Shown piece after piece: positions 1 through 7,692 of a stretch of 38,884 nucleotides of DNA; position 1 is the stretch's first letter, and every line of letters starts with the position of its first letter. The position numbers and the translations under genes are program-made. Source of the stretch: Deltaproteobacteria bacterium UBA1386 (lineage in GTDB: Bacteria > Desulfobacterota > Syntrophorhabdia > Syntrophorhabdales > Syntrophorhabdaceae); the NCBI GenBank assembly GCA_002305765.1, contig DBQU01000106.1, forward strand, positions 1 through 38,884, given 5' to 3'. The notes beneath the pieces are model-generated. The model did no database searches. It saw only the letters and a program-made list of their open reading frames with translations, and had not been told where the DNA came from.

Positions 1-40
1 GTATGTCCATGCCCAACTACTGGCGCCCGCCTCTCACGGG

Positions 41-69
41 TTGACATTTTGCTTCCGTGCCTTTAATAT
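41..69 (+). promoter_or_regulatory. Sigma-70 promoter of the ftsB-like gene
   Basis: A consensus -35 TTGACA (41-46) and a -10 TAATAT (64-69) are separated by exactly 17 bp. Transcription would be expected to begin near 75-78, immediately before the ATG at 79, so the mRNA would have almost no leader. The only Shine-Dalgarno-like bases are a weak AAAG. Confidence 0.7.
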
Positions 70-78
70 AAAGAAAGC

Positions 79-357
79 ATGGCAGAGAATCCCGTAAAGA
101 GATACGGATTTATAGTCTTTCTCTCAACCATTTTCTTCCACCTTATCCTCATGGACGGTGGAATATACGACCTTTTGAAGGTCAAACTGAAAACGAGGAC
201 AGCCAAACTGGCGATCATGCAGATGGAAGATGAGAACGCGGCGCTCTCGCGTGAGCTTCGCAGGATACGCGAGGACGACCAGTACCTCGAAGAGATGGTA
301 AGGAAGAAATATGGTCTTGTGCGAGAAGGGGAAAAGGTGTACAGGGTTGAACAATGA
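79..357 (+). CDS. ftsB: FtsB/DivIC-like septum formation initiator
   Basis: This 92-residue protein has the FtsB/DivIC layout: a short cytoplasmic N-terminus, one membrane segment at about residues 10-27, then a coiled coil (about 35-65) rich in Glu, Arg and Leu. The end, with a KKYGLVREGE-like stretch, is typical of the family (pattern xxxR..LGxVxPGE). Family members bridge FtsL and FtsQ in the divisome. The stop overlaps the start of the next gene by 4 bp, so the two are probably translated together. FtsB usually follows enolase; here the gene leads into radical SAM and LPS genes. FtsL-like or DivIC-like naming is equally possible, since these small coiled-coil proteins are hard to separate by sequence. 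Confidence 0.75.
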   Translation: MAENPVKRYGFIVFLSTIFFHLILMDGGIYDLLKVKLKTRTAKLAIMQMEDENAALSRELRRIREDDQYLEEMVRKKYGLVREGEKVYRVEQ

Positions 358-1229
358 AATACGAAGGAACGATCTACAGGCCGCCAAGCGAGGCGGACAG
401 TCTTATCCTCCAGGTCACCATCGGCTGCTCCCATAACAAATGCACTTTCTGCGGCTCCTTTAAAGAGAAGAAATTCCGGGTACGCTCCTTCGAGGAGATC
501 GCCGAGGACGTGAACGAGGCAAAGCAGTACGCGCGCTATATCAGGAAGGTCTTCCTCGCCGACGGCGACGCGTTGATCATCCCCCAGAAAAGGCTCTTGC
601 CCATCGTGCAGCTCGTCAGGGATGCCTTTCCGAAGATGGAACGCATAGGCATCTACGGGAACACGAAATCGATCCTGAAGAAATCCGTGGAAGAGCTGAA
701 GGCCCTCAAGGAACTCGGCGTCGGCATCATCTACCTCGGCGTGGAGTCGGGAGACCAGGTGGTCCTCGACAGGGTCTGCAAGGGAACAACCCTCGACAAG
801 ACCGCCGAGGCCGCGAAGAGGGTGAAGGACGCGGGCATACTCCTTTCCGTGACCGTCCTTTTGGGGCTCGGCGGGGTGGAGCGGAGCAGGGCACACGCGG
901 AAGAGACGGGAAAGTTCTTAAGCAGGATCCAGCCCGACTACGCGGGGGCCTTGAGCGTCATCGTCGTGCCCGGCACGGTGCTCGCCGACCAGATAAAGAC
1001 GGGTGAATTCGTCGTGCCCGATCCCTATATGCTTCTCGAAGAGCTCTACACAATGATCCAGAACACCAACGTGGAACACACCTACTTCGCGTCGAACCAC
1101 GCGTCGAACTACCTCCCCGTTAAGGCCTGGCTCCCCGAGGAGAAAGAGAAGACACTCAGGGCCATACAACACGTCCTCGCTGAGCGCGATCCTTCGATGC
1201 TCAGACCCGAGTTCATGAGGGCCCTGTGA
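354..1229 (+). CDS. Radical SAM protein with CX4CX2C cluster motif
   Basis: The 291-residue protein carries its iron-sulfur motif near residue 25 (GCSHNKCTFCGS). The first two cysteines are separated by four residues rather than the canonical three. Later segments fit a radical SAM half-barrel: a GIYGN strand, LGVESGD (SAM-contact motif) and a LLGLGG strand. There is no B12-binding or TRAM domain, so this is a minimal enzyme of the Elp3/MiaB-like fold superfamily. The reaction cannot be told from sequence. It overlaps the upstream ftsB-like gene (ATGA) and the downstream thioesterase (GTGA), suggesting one transcript. I recall other proteins with the same GCSHNKCTFC signature, so the spacing probably defines a subfamily rather than a defect. 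Confidence 0.8.
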   Translation: MKYEGTIYRPPSEADSLILQVTIGCSHNKCTFCGSFKEKKFRVRSFEEIAEDVNEAKQYARYIRKVFLADGDALIIPQKRLLPIVQLVRDAFPKMERIGIYGNTKSILKKSVEELKALKELGVGIIYLGVESGDQVVLDRVCKGTTLDKTAEAAKRVKDAGILLSVTVLLGLGGVERSRAHAEETGKFLSRIQPDYAGALSVIVVPGTVLADQIKTGEFVVPDPYMLLEELYTMIQNTNVEHTYFASNHASNYLPVKAWLPEEKEKTLRAIQHVLAERDPSMLRPEFMRAL

Positions 1230-1672
1230 TCATGCCGGGACAGGCGAATGACCACGCAAGGGACGACGGAGGGTTCATCGATGTGCCGGTGCGCGTCCGC
1301 TACGCCGACACCGACAGGATGGGCATCGTTTACTACGGGAATTACCCGGCCTTCTTCGAGATGGGACGCAGCGAGTACATGCGGCAAAAAGGCTACCCCT
1401 ACAGGGACCTGGAGACCCTGGGATACCACTTCGTCGTGGTCGGTCTCGAGGCCAAATACTACAATTCGGCAACCTACGACGATATCCTCATCGTGAAGAC
1501 CCGCGTGACGGAACTCAAGTCGCGGGGCATCACCTTCCACTACGTGATAACGAGGGACGGGACCCTGGTCGTCGAGGGATCGACAAAGCATATCTGTGTG
1601 AATACCGACAAGAAGCCCGTCACGATACCACAGAAACTCATAGAAATCTTCCGAGATGGCACAGCCGGATAG
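1226..1672 (+). CDS. Acyl-CoA thioesterase, YbgC/4-hydroxybenzoyl-CoA thioesterase family
   Basis: This 148-residue hot-dog-fold protein has the family signature RVRYADTDRMGIVYYGNY at about residues 16-33, with the catalytic Asp in the DTDxxGxVYxxNY motif, followed by the FFExGRxExMR helix. Members hydrolyse short-chain or aromatic acyl-CoA esters; YbgC also associates with the Tol-Pal envelope system. The substrate is not predictable here. The GTG at 1226 is preferred over the ATG at 1232 because a GAGGG Shine-Dalgarno lies about 5 nt before it and it overlaps the upstream stop. The 3' end overlaps the next gene by 17 bp. Confidence 0.85.
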   Translation: MIMPGQANDHARDDGGFIDVPVRVRYADTDRMGIVYYGNYPAFFEMGRSEYMRQKGYPYRDLETLGYHFVVVGLEAKYYNSATYDDILIVKTRVTELKSRGITFHYVITRDGTLVVEGSTKHICVNTDKKPVTIPQKLIEIFRDGTAG

Positions 1673-2717
1673 CATCCTCGTCATCCGACTGAGCTCCCTC
1701 GGTGATGTCCTGATGAGCGTGCCAGCGGTAAGGGCCTTGAGGCGGCGCTTTCCCGGGGCGCACATCTCATGGCTCGCCGAAGGTTCCGTGACGGGAATCC
1801 TCGCGCACCAGGATTTCATTGACGAGGTAATATTCTTCCCCCGGGCGGCCCTCACGAAACACCTCAGATCGGGTCATCTCGCCACGGAGGCTTATATTCT
1901 CCGTGATTTCCTGAAGGACCTTAGAAAGCGGGAATACGACTGCATCCTCGACCTCCACGGCATTGCGAAAAGCGTGGCCCTTATGAAGCTGGCGCGGGGA
2001 AAAAGACGGATAGGGTTCGGAAAGACATTCGCAAAGGACATGAGCCACCTTTTCTACGGCGAAAGAGTCGAGGGAACTGAAAAGAGGATACACAAGGTGG
2101 AACGTAACATGCTTGCCGCCCGTTATCTCGGATGCGCCGACCCTCCCGGGAATGTCCCCCTTCTCGTGCACGACAGCGCCCGGACATACATAGACGATTT
2201 TTTGAGATCACGCGACGTCGCGTCCCCCGTGATAGCCGTGAACCCCTTTGCCAGCAGAGATTCCGCCTTCAAAAGATGGCCTCTCGAACGTTACGCCGAC
2301 CTCATCGGGATGATACGGCGGGAACGCATGGGCAGCGTCGTAATAATCTGGGGACCGGGCGAACGGGAAGAGGCCCAAAGGCTTGCCGCGATGGTGGGGG
2401 ACGGGGCCCGGCTTGCCTGCCAGACGGACATCGCACAGCTCTACGCTCTTCTCGCGCAGAGCGCCGTTTACATAGGGGGCGATACGGGAACGACCCATCT
2501 CGCGTCCGCCGCGGGCGTCCCCGTCCTGTGCCTCTTCGGCCCCACCGACTTCATCGTGAACCGCCCTTACTCGAAAAACAGCGTCATAATACGGAAGGAT
2601 GTCTCCTGCAGCCCCTGCAAAAAGAAGGATTGCAGGACCCGGGAATGCCTCATGACCATATCTCCAGACGAGGTCTTCGCGGCACTGAGGAAGATGCCTT
2701 TCAGGAAAGAGGCTTAA
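1656..2717 (+). CDS. Glycosyltransferase family 9 (ADP-heptose:LPS heptosyltransferase-like)
   Basis: The 353-residue GT9 protein begins with a typical strand, ILVIRLSSLGDVLMSVPAVR, and ends with the donor-site region IGGDTGTTHLASAAGVPVLCLFGPT. A short cysteine-rich segment follows (SCSPCKKKDC...REC), often present in deltaproteobacterial GT9 proteins. Family members transfer heptose from ADP-heptose to the inner core of LPS at the cytoplasmic face of the inner membrane. The presence of ADP-heptose synthesis genes about 3 kb downstream supports this. It overlaps the thioesterase gene and is followed after 4 bp by the B12 radical SAM gene. Whether it is a WaaC, WaaF or WaaQ equivalent cannot be decided. 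Confidence 0.85.
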   Translation: MAQPDSILVIRLSSLGDVLMSVPAVRALRRRFPGAHISWLAEGSVTGILAHQDFIDEVIFFPRAALTKHLRSGHLATEAYILRDFLKDLRKREYDCILDLHGIAKSVALMKLARGKRRIGFGKTFAKDMSHLFYGERVEGTEKRIHKVERNMLAARYLGCADPPGNVPLLVHDSARTYIDDFLRSRDVASPVIAVNPFASRDSAFKRWPLERYADLIGMIRRERMGSVVIIWGPGEREEAQRLAAMVGDGARLACQTDIAQLYALLAQSAVYIGGDTGTTHLASAAGVPVLCLFGPTDFIVNRPYSKNSVIIRKDVSCSPCKKKDCRTRECLMTISPDEVFAALRKMPFRKEA

Positions 2718-2721
2718 AGGT

Positions 2722-4224
2722 ATGCGCTTTCTCTTCGTCTATCCCAACATCAACACCCAGGTGGGGTTCAATTACGGCATCTCCTATATCTCGGGGTTCC
2801 TCAGGTCGAGGGGCATCGAGACGGGGCTCCTCAACATCAACGATAAGCTGGGCTATCCCATGGACATGGATAGGATCAGGCATGACGTCCTCGCTTTCAA
2901 GCCCGACATCATAGGCTTCTCCGTCCTCACCAACCAGCACAAGTACGCCCTCGATATAGCCCGCGATATCAAGACGTACCTCGACGTGCCCATCCTTTTC
3001 GGCGGCATCCACGTCACGATGGATCCCATGGAAACGCTGATGCGCGATGAGGTCGACCTCATATGCGTCGGCGAGGGAGAAGAGGCCGTTGCCGAGCTTG
3101 TCGAGAAAGGCGATCCCCGGGGCATTGCGAACATCGGCTGGAAGGAGAAAGGAAGGCCCGTCATCGAACCCCTTCGGCCCTACAAGGACATAGCGAGTCT
3201 GCCCTTCAAGGACTACGAGATCTTCGATTTCCAGAGACTGATAGACGCGAAGGACGGATGGGTGGGACTCACCGCGTCACGGGGCTGTCCCTTCCGATGT
3301 ACCTATTGCCTCAACCACAAGATCATAGAGGTCTACAAGGAAAGTGGTCATCGCCCGCGGGGTTACATCAGAAGACACACCGTGGACCAGATGATCTCCG
3401 AGATCGAGTACCTCCTCGGCCGCTATACAGGGATAAAGATGTTCATTTTCGACGACGACATCTTCACCTTCGACAAGGCCTGGCTCAGGGAGTTCACCGA
3501 GCGGTACAGGGCGGTCACGGACATAAGCTTCGTCTGCAACGCTCACGCCCGCATTTTCGACGAGGAAACGGCCGAGCTCCTGAAGGGCGCGGGATGCCGC
3601 ATCGTCAAGTTCGGGCTCGAAAGCGGCAGCGACAGGATACGCCGAAAGGTCCTGAGCCGCTATATGACGAACAAACACATCGAGGACGCCTTCGCCGTCG
3701 CGCACAGACACGGGCTCCACACGTCGGCCTTCGTGATGCTCGGTCTTCCCCACGAGACGATAGGGGATATCAAACAAACCATCGATCTGATCGCCGCCAT
3801 CAAGCCGGGACGTTTCCGCTGGTCCCTCTTCTTCCCCTTCGTGGGAACAAAGGCGTATAACATCGCCCTTTCCTCGGGACAGGTCGACCTCACGGAGATG
3901 GAAAGGCTCGACAACTTCACCGACGAGACCTGCATGAGGCTTGGCCCCGACGTGGACCTTTACTGCGACAAGGTCAAGAGCGCGCTCTGCGCCTTCGTGA
4001 ACGCTCACTCAGGGCTGGAACACACCGAAGGCTTCCGGCGCCTCGCGGAAGAGATCGAGAACATGGACGAGAAGACCTGGCGCGAAAAAAAGGCGAGTAT
4101 CCTCGACAGGGTGGAAGAGCTCAACCAGGAAATGGAAAAATCGGGCGGACTCCATTATACTGTGAGATACAATCCTTTTATGGGCGTGCGAAGTGACTGG
4201 AAAGACGATAGTATATCTGCCTAA
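2722..4224 (+). CDS. B12-binding radical SAM protein
   Basis: The 500-residue protein has an N-terminal cobalamin-binding Rossmann domain (about 1-135; FGGIHVTMDP and the ICVGEGEEAV segment typical of the family) and a radical SAM domain with SRGCPFRCTYC at about residue 190 (CX3CX2C). FGLESGSDRIRRKVL and MLGLPHETIGDI are standard radical SAM strands. Relatives include methyltransferases and ring-forming enzymes acting on lipids, antibiotics and hopanoids. It sits between two GT9 heptosyltransferase genes and its 3' end overlaps the second by 32 bp, so a role in modifying LPS core or lipid A is a reasonable inference, but the substrate is unknown. Confidence 0.85.
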   Translation: MRFLFVYPNINTQVGFNYGISYISGFLRSRGIETGLLNINDKLGYPMDMDRIRHDVLAFKPDIIGFSVLTNQHKYALDIARDIKTYLDVPILFGGIHVTMDPMETLMRDEVDLICVGEGEEAVAELVEKGDPRGIANIGWKEKGRPVIEPLRPYKDIASLPFKDYEIFDFQRLIDAKDGWVGLTASRGCPFRCTYCLNHKIIEVYKESGHRPRGYIRRHTVDQMISEIEYLLGRYTGIKMFIFDDDIFTFDKAWLREFTERYRAVTDISFVCNAHARIFDEETAELLKGAGCRIVKFGLESGSDRIRRKVLSRYMTNKHIEDAFAVAHRHGLHTSAFVMLGLPHETIGDIKQTIDLIAAIKPGRFRWSLFFPFVGTKAYNIALSSGQVDLTEMERLDNFTDETCMRLGPDVDLYCDKVKSALCAFVNAHSGLEHTEGFRRLAEEIENMDEKTWREKKASILDRVEELNQEMEKSGGLHYTVRYNPFMGVRSDWKDDSISA

Positions 4225-5188
4225 CTGGCTGGGCGACATGGTGATGGCCGTTCCCTTCCTCCATGCCCTCCGGCAGCACTCACAGGACGAGGTATGGGCC
4301 ATGGGGAAGGAAAGCGCCATCCACCTGTACAACGGACTCGGACTCTTCGACCGTTTCGTTCCCATCAGCGGGAAGGGGCTCGGCCTCTTCTTCGAAACGA
4401 CGAACAGGCTCAACAGGGTGGGCTTCACCCGGGCCATCGCCCTGCCCCATTCCTTCAGGTCGACCCTCGTCTTCTTCAACCTGAGGGTTCGCGACGTCAT
4501 AGGATACGCACGGAACAGGCGGGGCTTCATGCTGAACGTGAAGGTCCCCGAGGCAAGGGAGCTTCAGTCCACAGTCGAACACTACCTCAGGATCGCGGAC
4601 ACGCTCGGAGTACCCCGGACGATCGAGGCACCCGTCCTTTCCGTGTCGGCCGACGAGGAGAAGAAGTTCGACGAGGAGTTCTCCGACATGACGAGGCCTT
4701 ACGGCGTCATGATAGTGGGCGCCCAGTACGGCCCGTCGAAATGCTGGCCTGCCGGGTATTTTTCCGAGTTCGCCGATGAGATCATCGAAAGGTACGGTAT
4801 GAACGTCTACATGCTTCCCGGCAGGGGCGAGGACGTCCTGGCCCGGAAGATCCACGAAGGGATACGCGCCGGGGAGCGCGCCCGGATCAGATCCATGAAC
4901 ATACGGGACATGAAGGTGTGCCTGTCACGGGCGGCCTTCGTCGTCAGCAACGACACCGGCCCGCGCCACATCTCCGCGGCGCTGTCCGTCCCGACCGTTG
5001 TTCTTGCCGGGCCCATGGATGAACGTTATACGGCCTATCCGGGCGGACACACCCGCGTGGTCTCGAAGGACATGGCCTGCCGCCCCTGCAACAAGAAAAA
5101 ATGCGACGGGAACCATGAATGCATGACAGGAATAAAGCCGCGGGACATCGCTGAGATAGTGGGGGATATCCTTGAAAAGAGAGTCTGA
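4193..5188 (+). CDS. waaF: ADP-heptose:LPS heptosyltransferase, WaaF-like (GT9)
   Basis: The 331-residue protein starts IVYLPNWLGDMVMAVPFLHA, close to the WaaF (heptosyltransferase II) N-terminal signature, and contains the GT9 donor-site motif FVVSNDTGPRHISAALSVPTV near residues 245-265. WaaF adds the second L-glycero-D-manno-heptose of the inner core. A C-terminal cysteine group (CRPCNKKKC..NHEC) resembles that of the first GT9 in this cluster. The start is a GTG at 4193 inside the end of the upstream gene, which implies translational coupling. The next gene starts before this one stops, with a 17-bp overlap. Confidence 0.83.
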   Translation: MTGKTIVYLPNWLGDMVMAVPFLHALRQHSQDEVWAMGKESAIHLYNGLGLFDRFVPISGKGLGLFFETTNRLNRVGFTRAIALPHSFRSTLVFFNLRVRDVIGYARNRRGFMLNVKVPEARELQSTVEHYLRIADTLGVPRTIEAPVLSVSADEEKKFDEEFSDMTRPYGVMIVGAQYGPSKCWPAGYFSEFADEIIERYGMNVYMLPGRGEDVLARKIHEGIRAGERARIRSMNIRDMKVCLSRAAFVVSNDTGPRHISAALSVPTVVLAGPMDERYTAYPGGHTRVVSKDMACRPCNKKKCDGNHECMTGIKPRDIAEIVGDILEKRV

Positions 5189-6218
5189 GGACAAGCTGAG
5201 GAAACCGGGGCGGAAGGCGAAAGAACGGGACGGGGCGGGGCTTATTCGCTTTCTCGACCGTTTTCGCGGCAAGAAGATATGTGTCGTGGGCGACATCATA
5301 GCCGACGTGTTCATCCTGGGGAAGCCCTACCGCCTCTCCAGGGAGGCCCCCGTGGTCGTCGTCAAGTACGAGGAGTCGAAGATCTATCCCGGGAGCGCCG
5401 GCAACACCATCAACAACCTTGCCGCGCTCGGGGCGACGGTCTATCCCGTCGGCTTCGTGGGAAGCGATTCGATGGGCGGTAAGCTCATGGATTTCTTTTC
5501 CACGAGGAAGACCATCAACACGGCGGGAATCATCCGCGTCAGCGGTGACACGGTGACAAAGACACGGATCCTCGCCGGGGACACCCACGTCTCGAAACAG
5601 CAGGTCATCCGCATAGACAAGGATGACGGCCGCAGGCGCACCACGAAGGAGAAGGCCCTCCTCATGGAAAGGATCGCCGGGATCTGCCCCCACGTGGACG
5701 CGGTGATCGTCTCCGACTACGGGCACGGCGCCGTCAGCGGCAAGGTGATCGAATACATGAAGATCCTCGCCAACGATAAGATCGTCGTCGGCGATTCACG
5801 TTACGGCCTGAAGAAGTATTCGGGGTTCACCATGATCACCCCCAACGAGTCCGAGGCATTTGCCCTCTCAGGCCTCAGGGAGAACGAACCGATAGAGGAC
5901 GCGGGAGGGAAGGTCCTTTCGGGTATGCGCCTTTCCGCCCTTCTTGTCACCCGCGGCAACAAGGGCATGACGCTCTTTCTCAAGGACGGAAAGGTCCATC
6001 ACATCCCCATATCGGGCAAGGATGACGTGACGGACGTGACCGGGGCCGGCGACACGGTCTGCGCGGCCGTCGCTCTCTCCCTGGCGAGCGGGGCGGGCTT
6101 CCTCGATGCCTCGCGGATCGCAAACTACTCCGCGGGGATCGTTGTCATGAAACGGGGGACGGCGACGGTTACCGTGGCAGAGCTGAAAAGGTCGATAGAG
6201 AACGGGGGAAAGATTTGA
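5172..6218 (+). CDS. rfaE1: D-glycero-beta-D-manno-heptose-7-phosphate kinase
   Basis: This 348-residue PfkB/ribokinase-family protein has an N-terminal KICVVGDIIADVFILG strand, a GSAGNTINNLAALG sugar-binding motif and the C-terminal catalytic motif DVTGAGDTVCAAVAL at about residue 287, with Asp as general base. It matches the HldE N-terminal (kinase) domain, which phosphorylates heptose-7-phosphate at C1 in ADP-heptose synthesis. The adenylyltransferase domain is a separate gene just downstream, so the HldE fusion of E. coli is split here. The start is a TTG at 5172 overlapping waaF; the first 30 residues are charged and poorly conserved, so a slightly later start is possible. Confidence 0.88.
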   Translation: MKRESEDKLRKPGRKAKERDGAGLIRFLDRFRGKKICVVGDIIADVFILGKPYRLSREAPVVVVKYEESKIYPGSAGNTINNLAALGATVYPVGFVGSDSMGGKLMDFFSTRKTINTAGIIRVSGDTVTKTRILAGDTHVSKQQVIRIDKDDGRRRTTKEKALLMERIAGICPHVDAVIVSDYGHGAVSGKVIEYMKILANDKIVVGDSRYGLKKYSGFTMITPNESEAFALSGLRENEPIEDAGGKVLSGMRLSALLVTRGNKGMTLFLKDGKVHHIPISGKDDVTDVTGAGDTVCAAVALSLASGAGFLDASRIANYSAGIVVMKRGTATVTVAELKRSIENGGKI

Positions 6219-6230
6219 AAACGGTTCCGG

Positions 6231-6262
6231 GTTCAAGGGTTCAAGAGTTCAAGAGTTCGAGG
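6231..6262 (+). repeat. Short tandem repeat, 4 x 8 bp (GTTCAAGR)
   Basis: Four adjacent 8-bp units (GTTCAAGG, GTTCAAGA, GTTCAAGA, GTTCGAGG) lie in the 67-bp gap between rfaE1 and rfaE2. A degenerate fifth copy (GTTCCGG) precedes them. A related 9-bp tandem array occurs after priA at 21998-22033. Confidence 0.85.
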
Positions 6263-6285
6263 GGCCAAAATGGGATGGGCGTTCA

Positions 6286-6768
6286 ATGGGGAAGATAGTC
6301 AATGGCCTGGATGAGCTTAAAGCAATCATCGAGAGGGAGAAGGCGGCGGGGAAGAGGGTTGTGTTCGGGAACGGGTGCTTTGATATCGTCCATGTAGGGC
6401 ATGTGCGATACCTCAGGGGGGCGAAGGAACTCGGGGACGTCCTCGTTGTCGCCGTCAATGACGACGCCTCCGTCACCGGTCTCGGCAAGCGCAAGGAGGT
6501 CGTCACGCCGGCGGCCGAGCGGGCGGAGATCATATCAGCCATCGACTGCGTCGATTACGTCATCCTCTTCGCCGACCCCACCGTGGAAAACCTCCTCAGG
6601 GAACTCAAACCCCACATCCACGCCAAGGGAACCGATTACACCGAAGGAAATGTCCCCGAGCGCGATATCGTCATGTCCTACGGCGGAAGGGTCGCCATAG
6701 TCGGCGACCCCAAGGACCATTCGACGCGGGATATCATAAAAACGATAAAGAACCTGAGAGAAAAATAG
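6286..6768 (+). CDS. rfaE2: D-glycero-beta-D-manno-heptose 1-phosphate adenylyltransferase
   Basis: The 160-residue protein belongs to the cytidylyltransferase-like nucleotidyltransferases: VVFGNGCFDIVHVGHVRYL near residues 22-40 contains the HxGH nucleotide-binding motif, and a C-terminal GDPKDHSTRDIIKTI segment matches the second motif (STxxI). It corresponds to the C-terminal half of HldE and makes ADP-heptose from heptose-1-phosphate and ATP. With rfaE1 just upstream and two GT9 enzymes before it, the cluster makes and uses ADP-heptose. A GGGATGGG run serves as ribosome binding site. A possible small hairpin (AGATAG/CTATCT, 6812-6826) follows, but I do not call it a terminator. Confidence 0.9.
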   Translation: MGKIVNGLDELKAIIEREKAAGKRVVFGNGCFDIVHVGHVRYLRGAKELGDVLVVAVNDDASVTGLGKRKEVVTPAAERAEIISAIDCVDYVILFADPTVENLLRELKPHIHAKGTDYTEGNVPERDIVMSYGGRVAIVGDPKDHSTRDIIKTIKNLREK

Positions 6769-6849
6769 CGGGAAGGGTCCGGATAGAACAACCCAACAGG
6801 ACCTACAGGAAAGATAGGACCTATCTATCCCCTGCCCCTTCCTTCTCAT

Positions 6850-6878
6850 TTGATTTCAAACACTTTTTAGTGTATTGT
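6850..6878 (+). promoter_or_regulatory. Sigma-70 promoter for the WaaE-like glycosyltransferase
   Basis: TTGATT (6850-6855) and TATTGT (6873-6878) are separated by 17 bp. The predicted start near 6885 leaves only about 10 nt before the ATG at 6895, with no clear Shine-Dalgarno. This would be a second entry point into the polysaccharide cluster. Confidence 0.5.
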
Positions 6879-6894
6879 TACACCATCGGACCAC

Positions 6895-7692
6895 ATGAGA
6901 ATGGAAAGACAACAGGACGCGAGACCACCCCTATCCGTGTACATGATCACCTTGAACAACAGCGCCACCATCGCACGGGCGCTCGAAAGCGTTGCCGGAT
7001 GGGCGGATGAGATCATAGTCGTCGATTCCCACAGCTCCGACGGCACTGCCGACATCGCCTCAAAATACACGGAACAGGTCCTGCAGTTCGATACCACAAG
7101 TCAACCGGAAAAGTATCAGTACGCCCAGGACCGCTGCAGGAACCGCTGGGTCCTCTTCATCGATGCCGACGAGTGGCTCACGGAAGACTTCAGGAAAGAG
7201 ACGGAGACCATACTCGCCTCGGGTTCGGCAAGCGACGGCTACATAGCCGACCGGCGCAACATCTACCTGGGGCGGGAGATAAAACATGGAGGCTGGTACC
7301 CGGACCGGGAGATACGGCTCTACAGGAAAGACCGGGGCGGCTGGGAGGGCGGCATACACGCGAAGGTTCACGTGAAGGGAGAGGTGGGGCACATGAGGAA
7401 CCACTACCTCCACACGCCTTACGCGGATTCGGCCCATCAGATCCGGACCATCGACCGCTATTCCGAGGCCTACGCCCGTGACCTTCTCGCGGCGGGGCGC
7501 CGCTTTCACATGGCAAATATGCTGCTCCGTCCCATCTGGCGCTTCTTCAGGGATTACATCATTAAGATGGGTTTCCTCGACGGCGTGCCCGGCATCATCA
7601 TCATGGCGTCCACCATGTACTACGTCTTCATGAAGCACGCCCGATTGTGGGAGATGGAGAGAGACGATGGAGGAAAGAAAGGTGTTCGATAA
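6895..7692 (+). CDS. Glycosyltransferase family 2, WaaE/KdtX-like
   Basis: The 265-residue GT2 protein has the start pattern LSVYMITLNNSATIARALES and WADEIIVVDSHSSDGT, the signature of the WaaE/KdtX group that adds glucose to the LPS inner core. FIDADEWLTEDF holds the DxD-like metal site near residue 90, and a conserved GGWYPDREIRLYRK acceptor loop follows. It probably acts on the inner face of the cytoplasmic membrane; the C-terminus has one hydrophobic amphipathic stretch. ATG at 6895 or 6901 are both possible. The 3' end overlaps the epimerase gene by 26 bp, which argues for a shared transcript. The donor sugar is not certain. Confidence 0.8.
   Translation: MRMERQQDARPPLSVYMITLNNSATIARALESVAGWADEIIVVDSHSSDGTADIASKYTEQVLQFDTTSQPEKYQYAQDRCRNRWVLFIDADEWLTEDFRKETETILASGSASDGYIADRRNIYLGREIKHGGWYPDREIRLYRKDRGGWEGGIHAKVHVKGEVGHMRNHYLHTPYADSAHQIRTIDRYSEAYARDLLAAGRRFHMANMLLRPIWRFFRDYIIKMGFLDGVPGIIIMASTMYYVFMKHARLWEMERDDGGKKGVR

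Noticed and set aside
6812..6826. Small hairpin AGATAG/CTATCT after rfaE2 as terminator
   Set aside because: The stem is 6 bp, AT-rich and without a T-tract.
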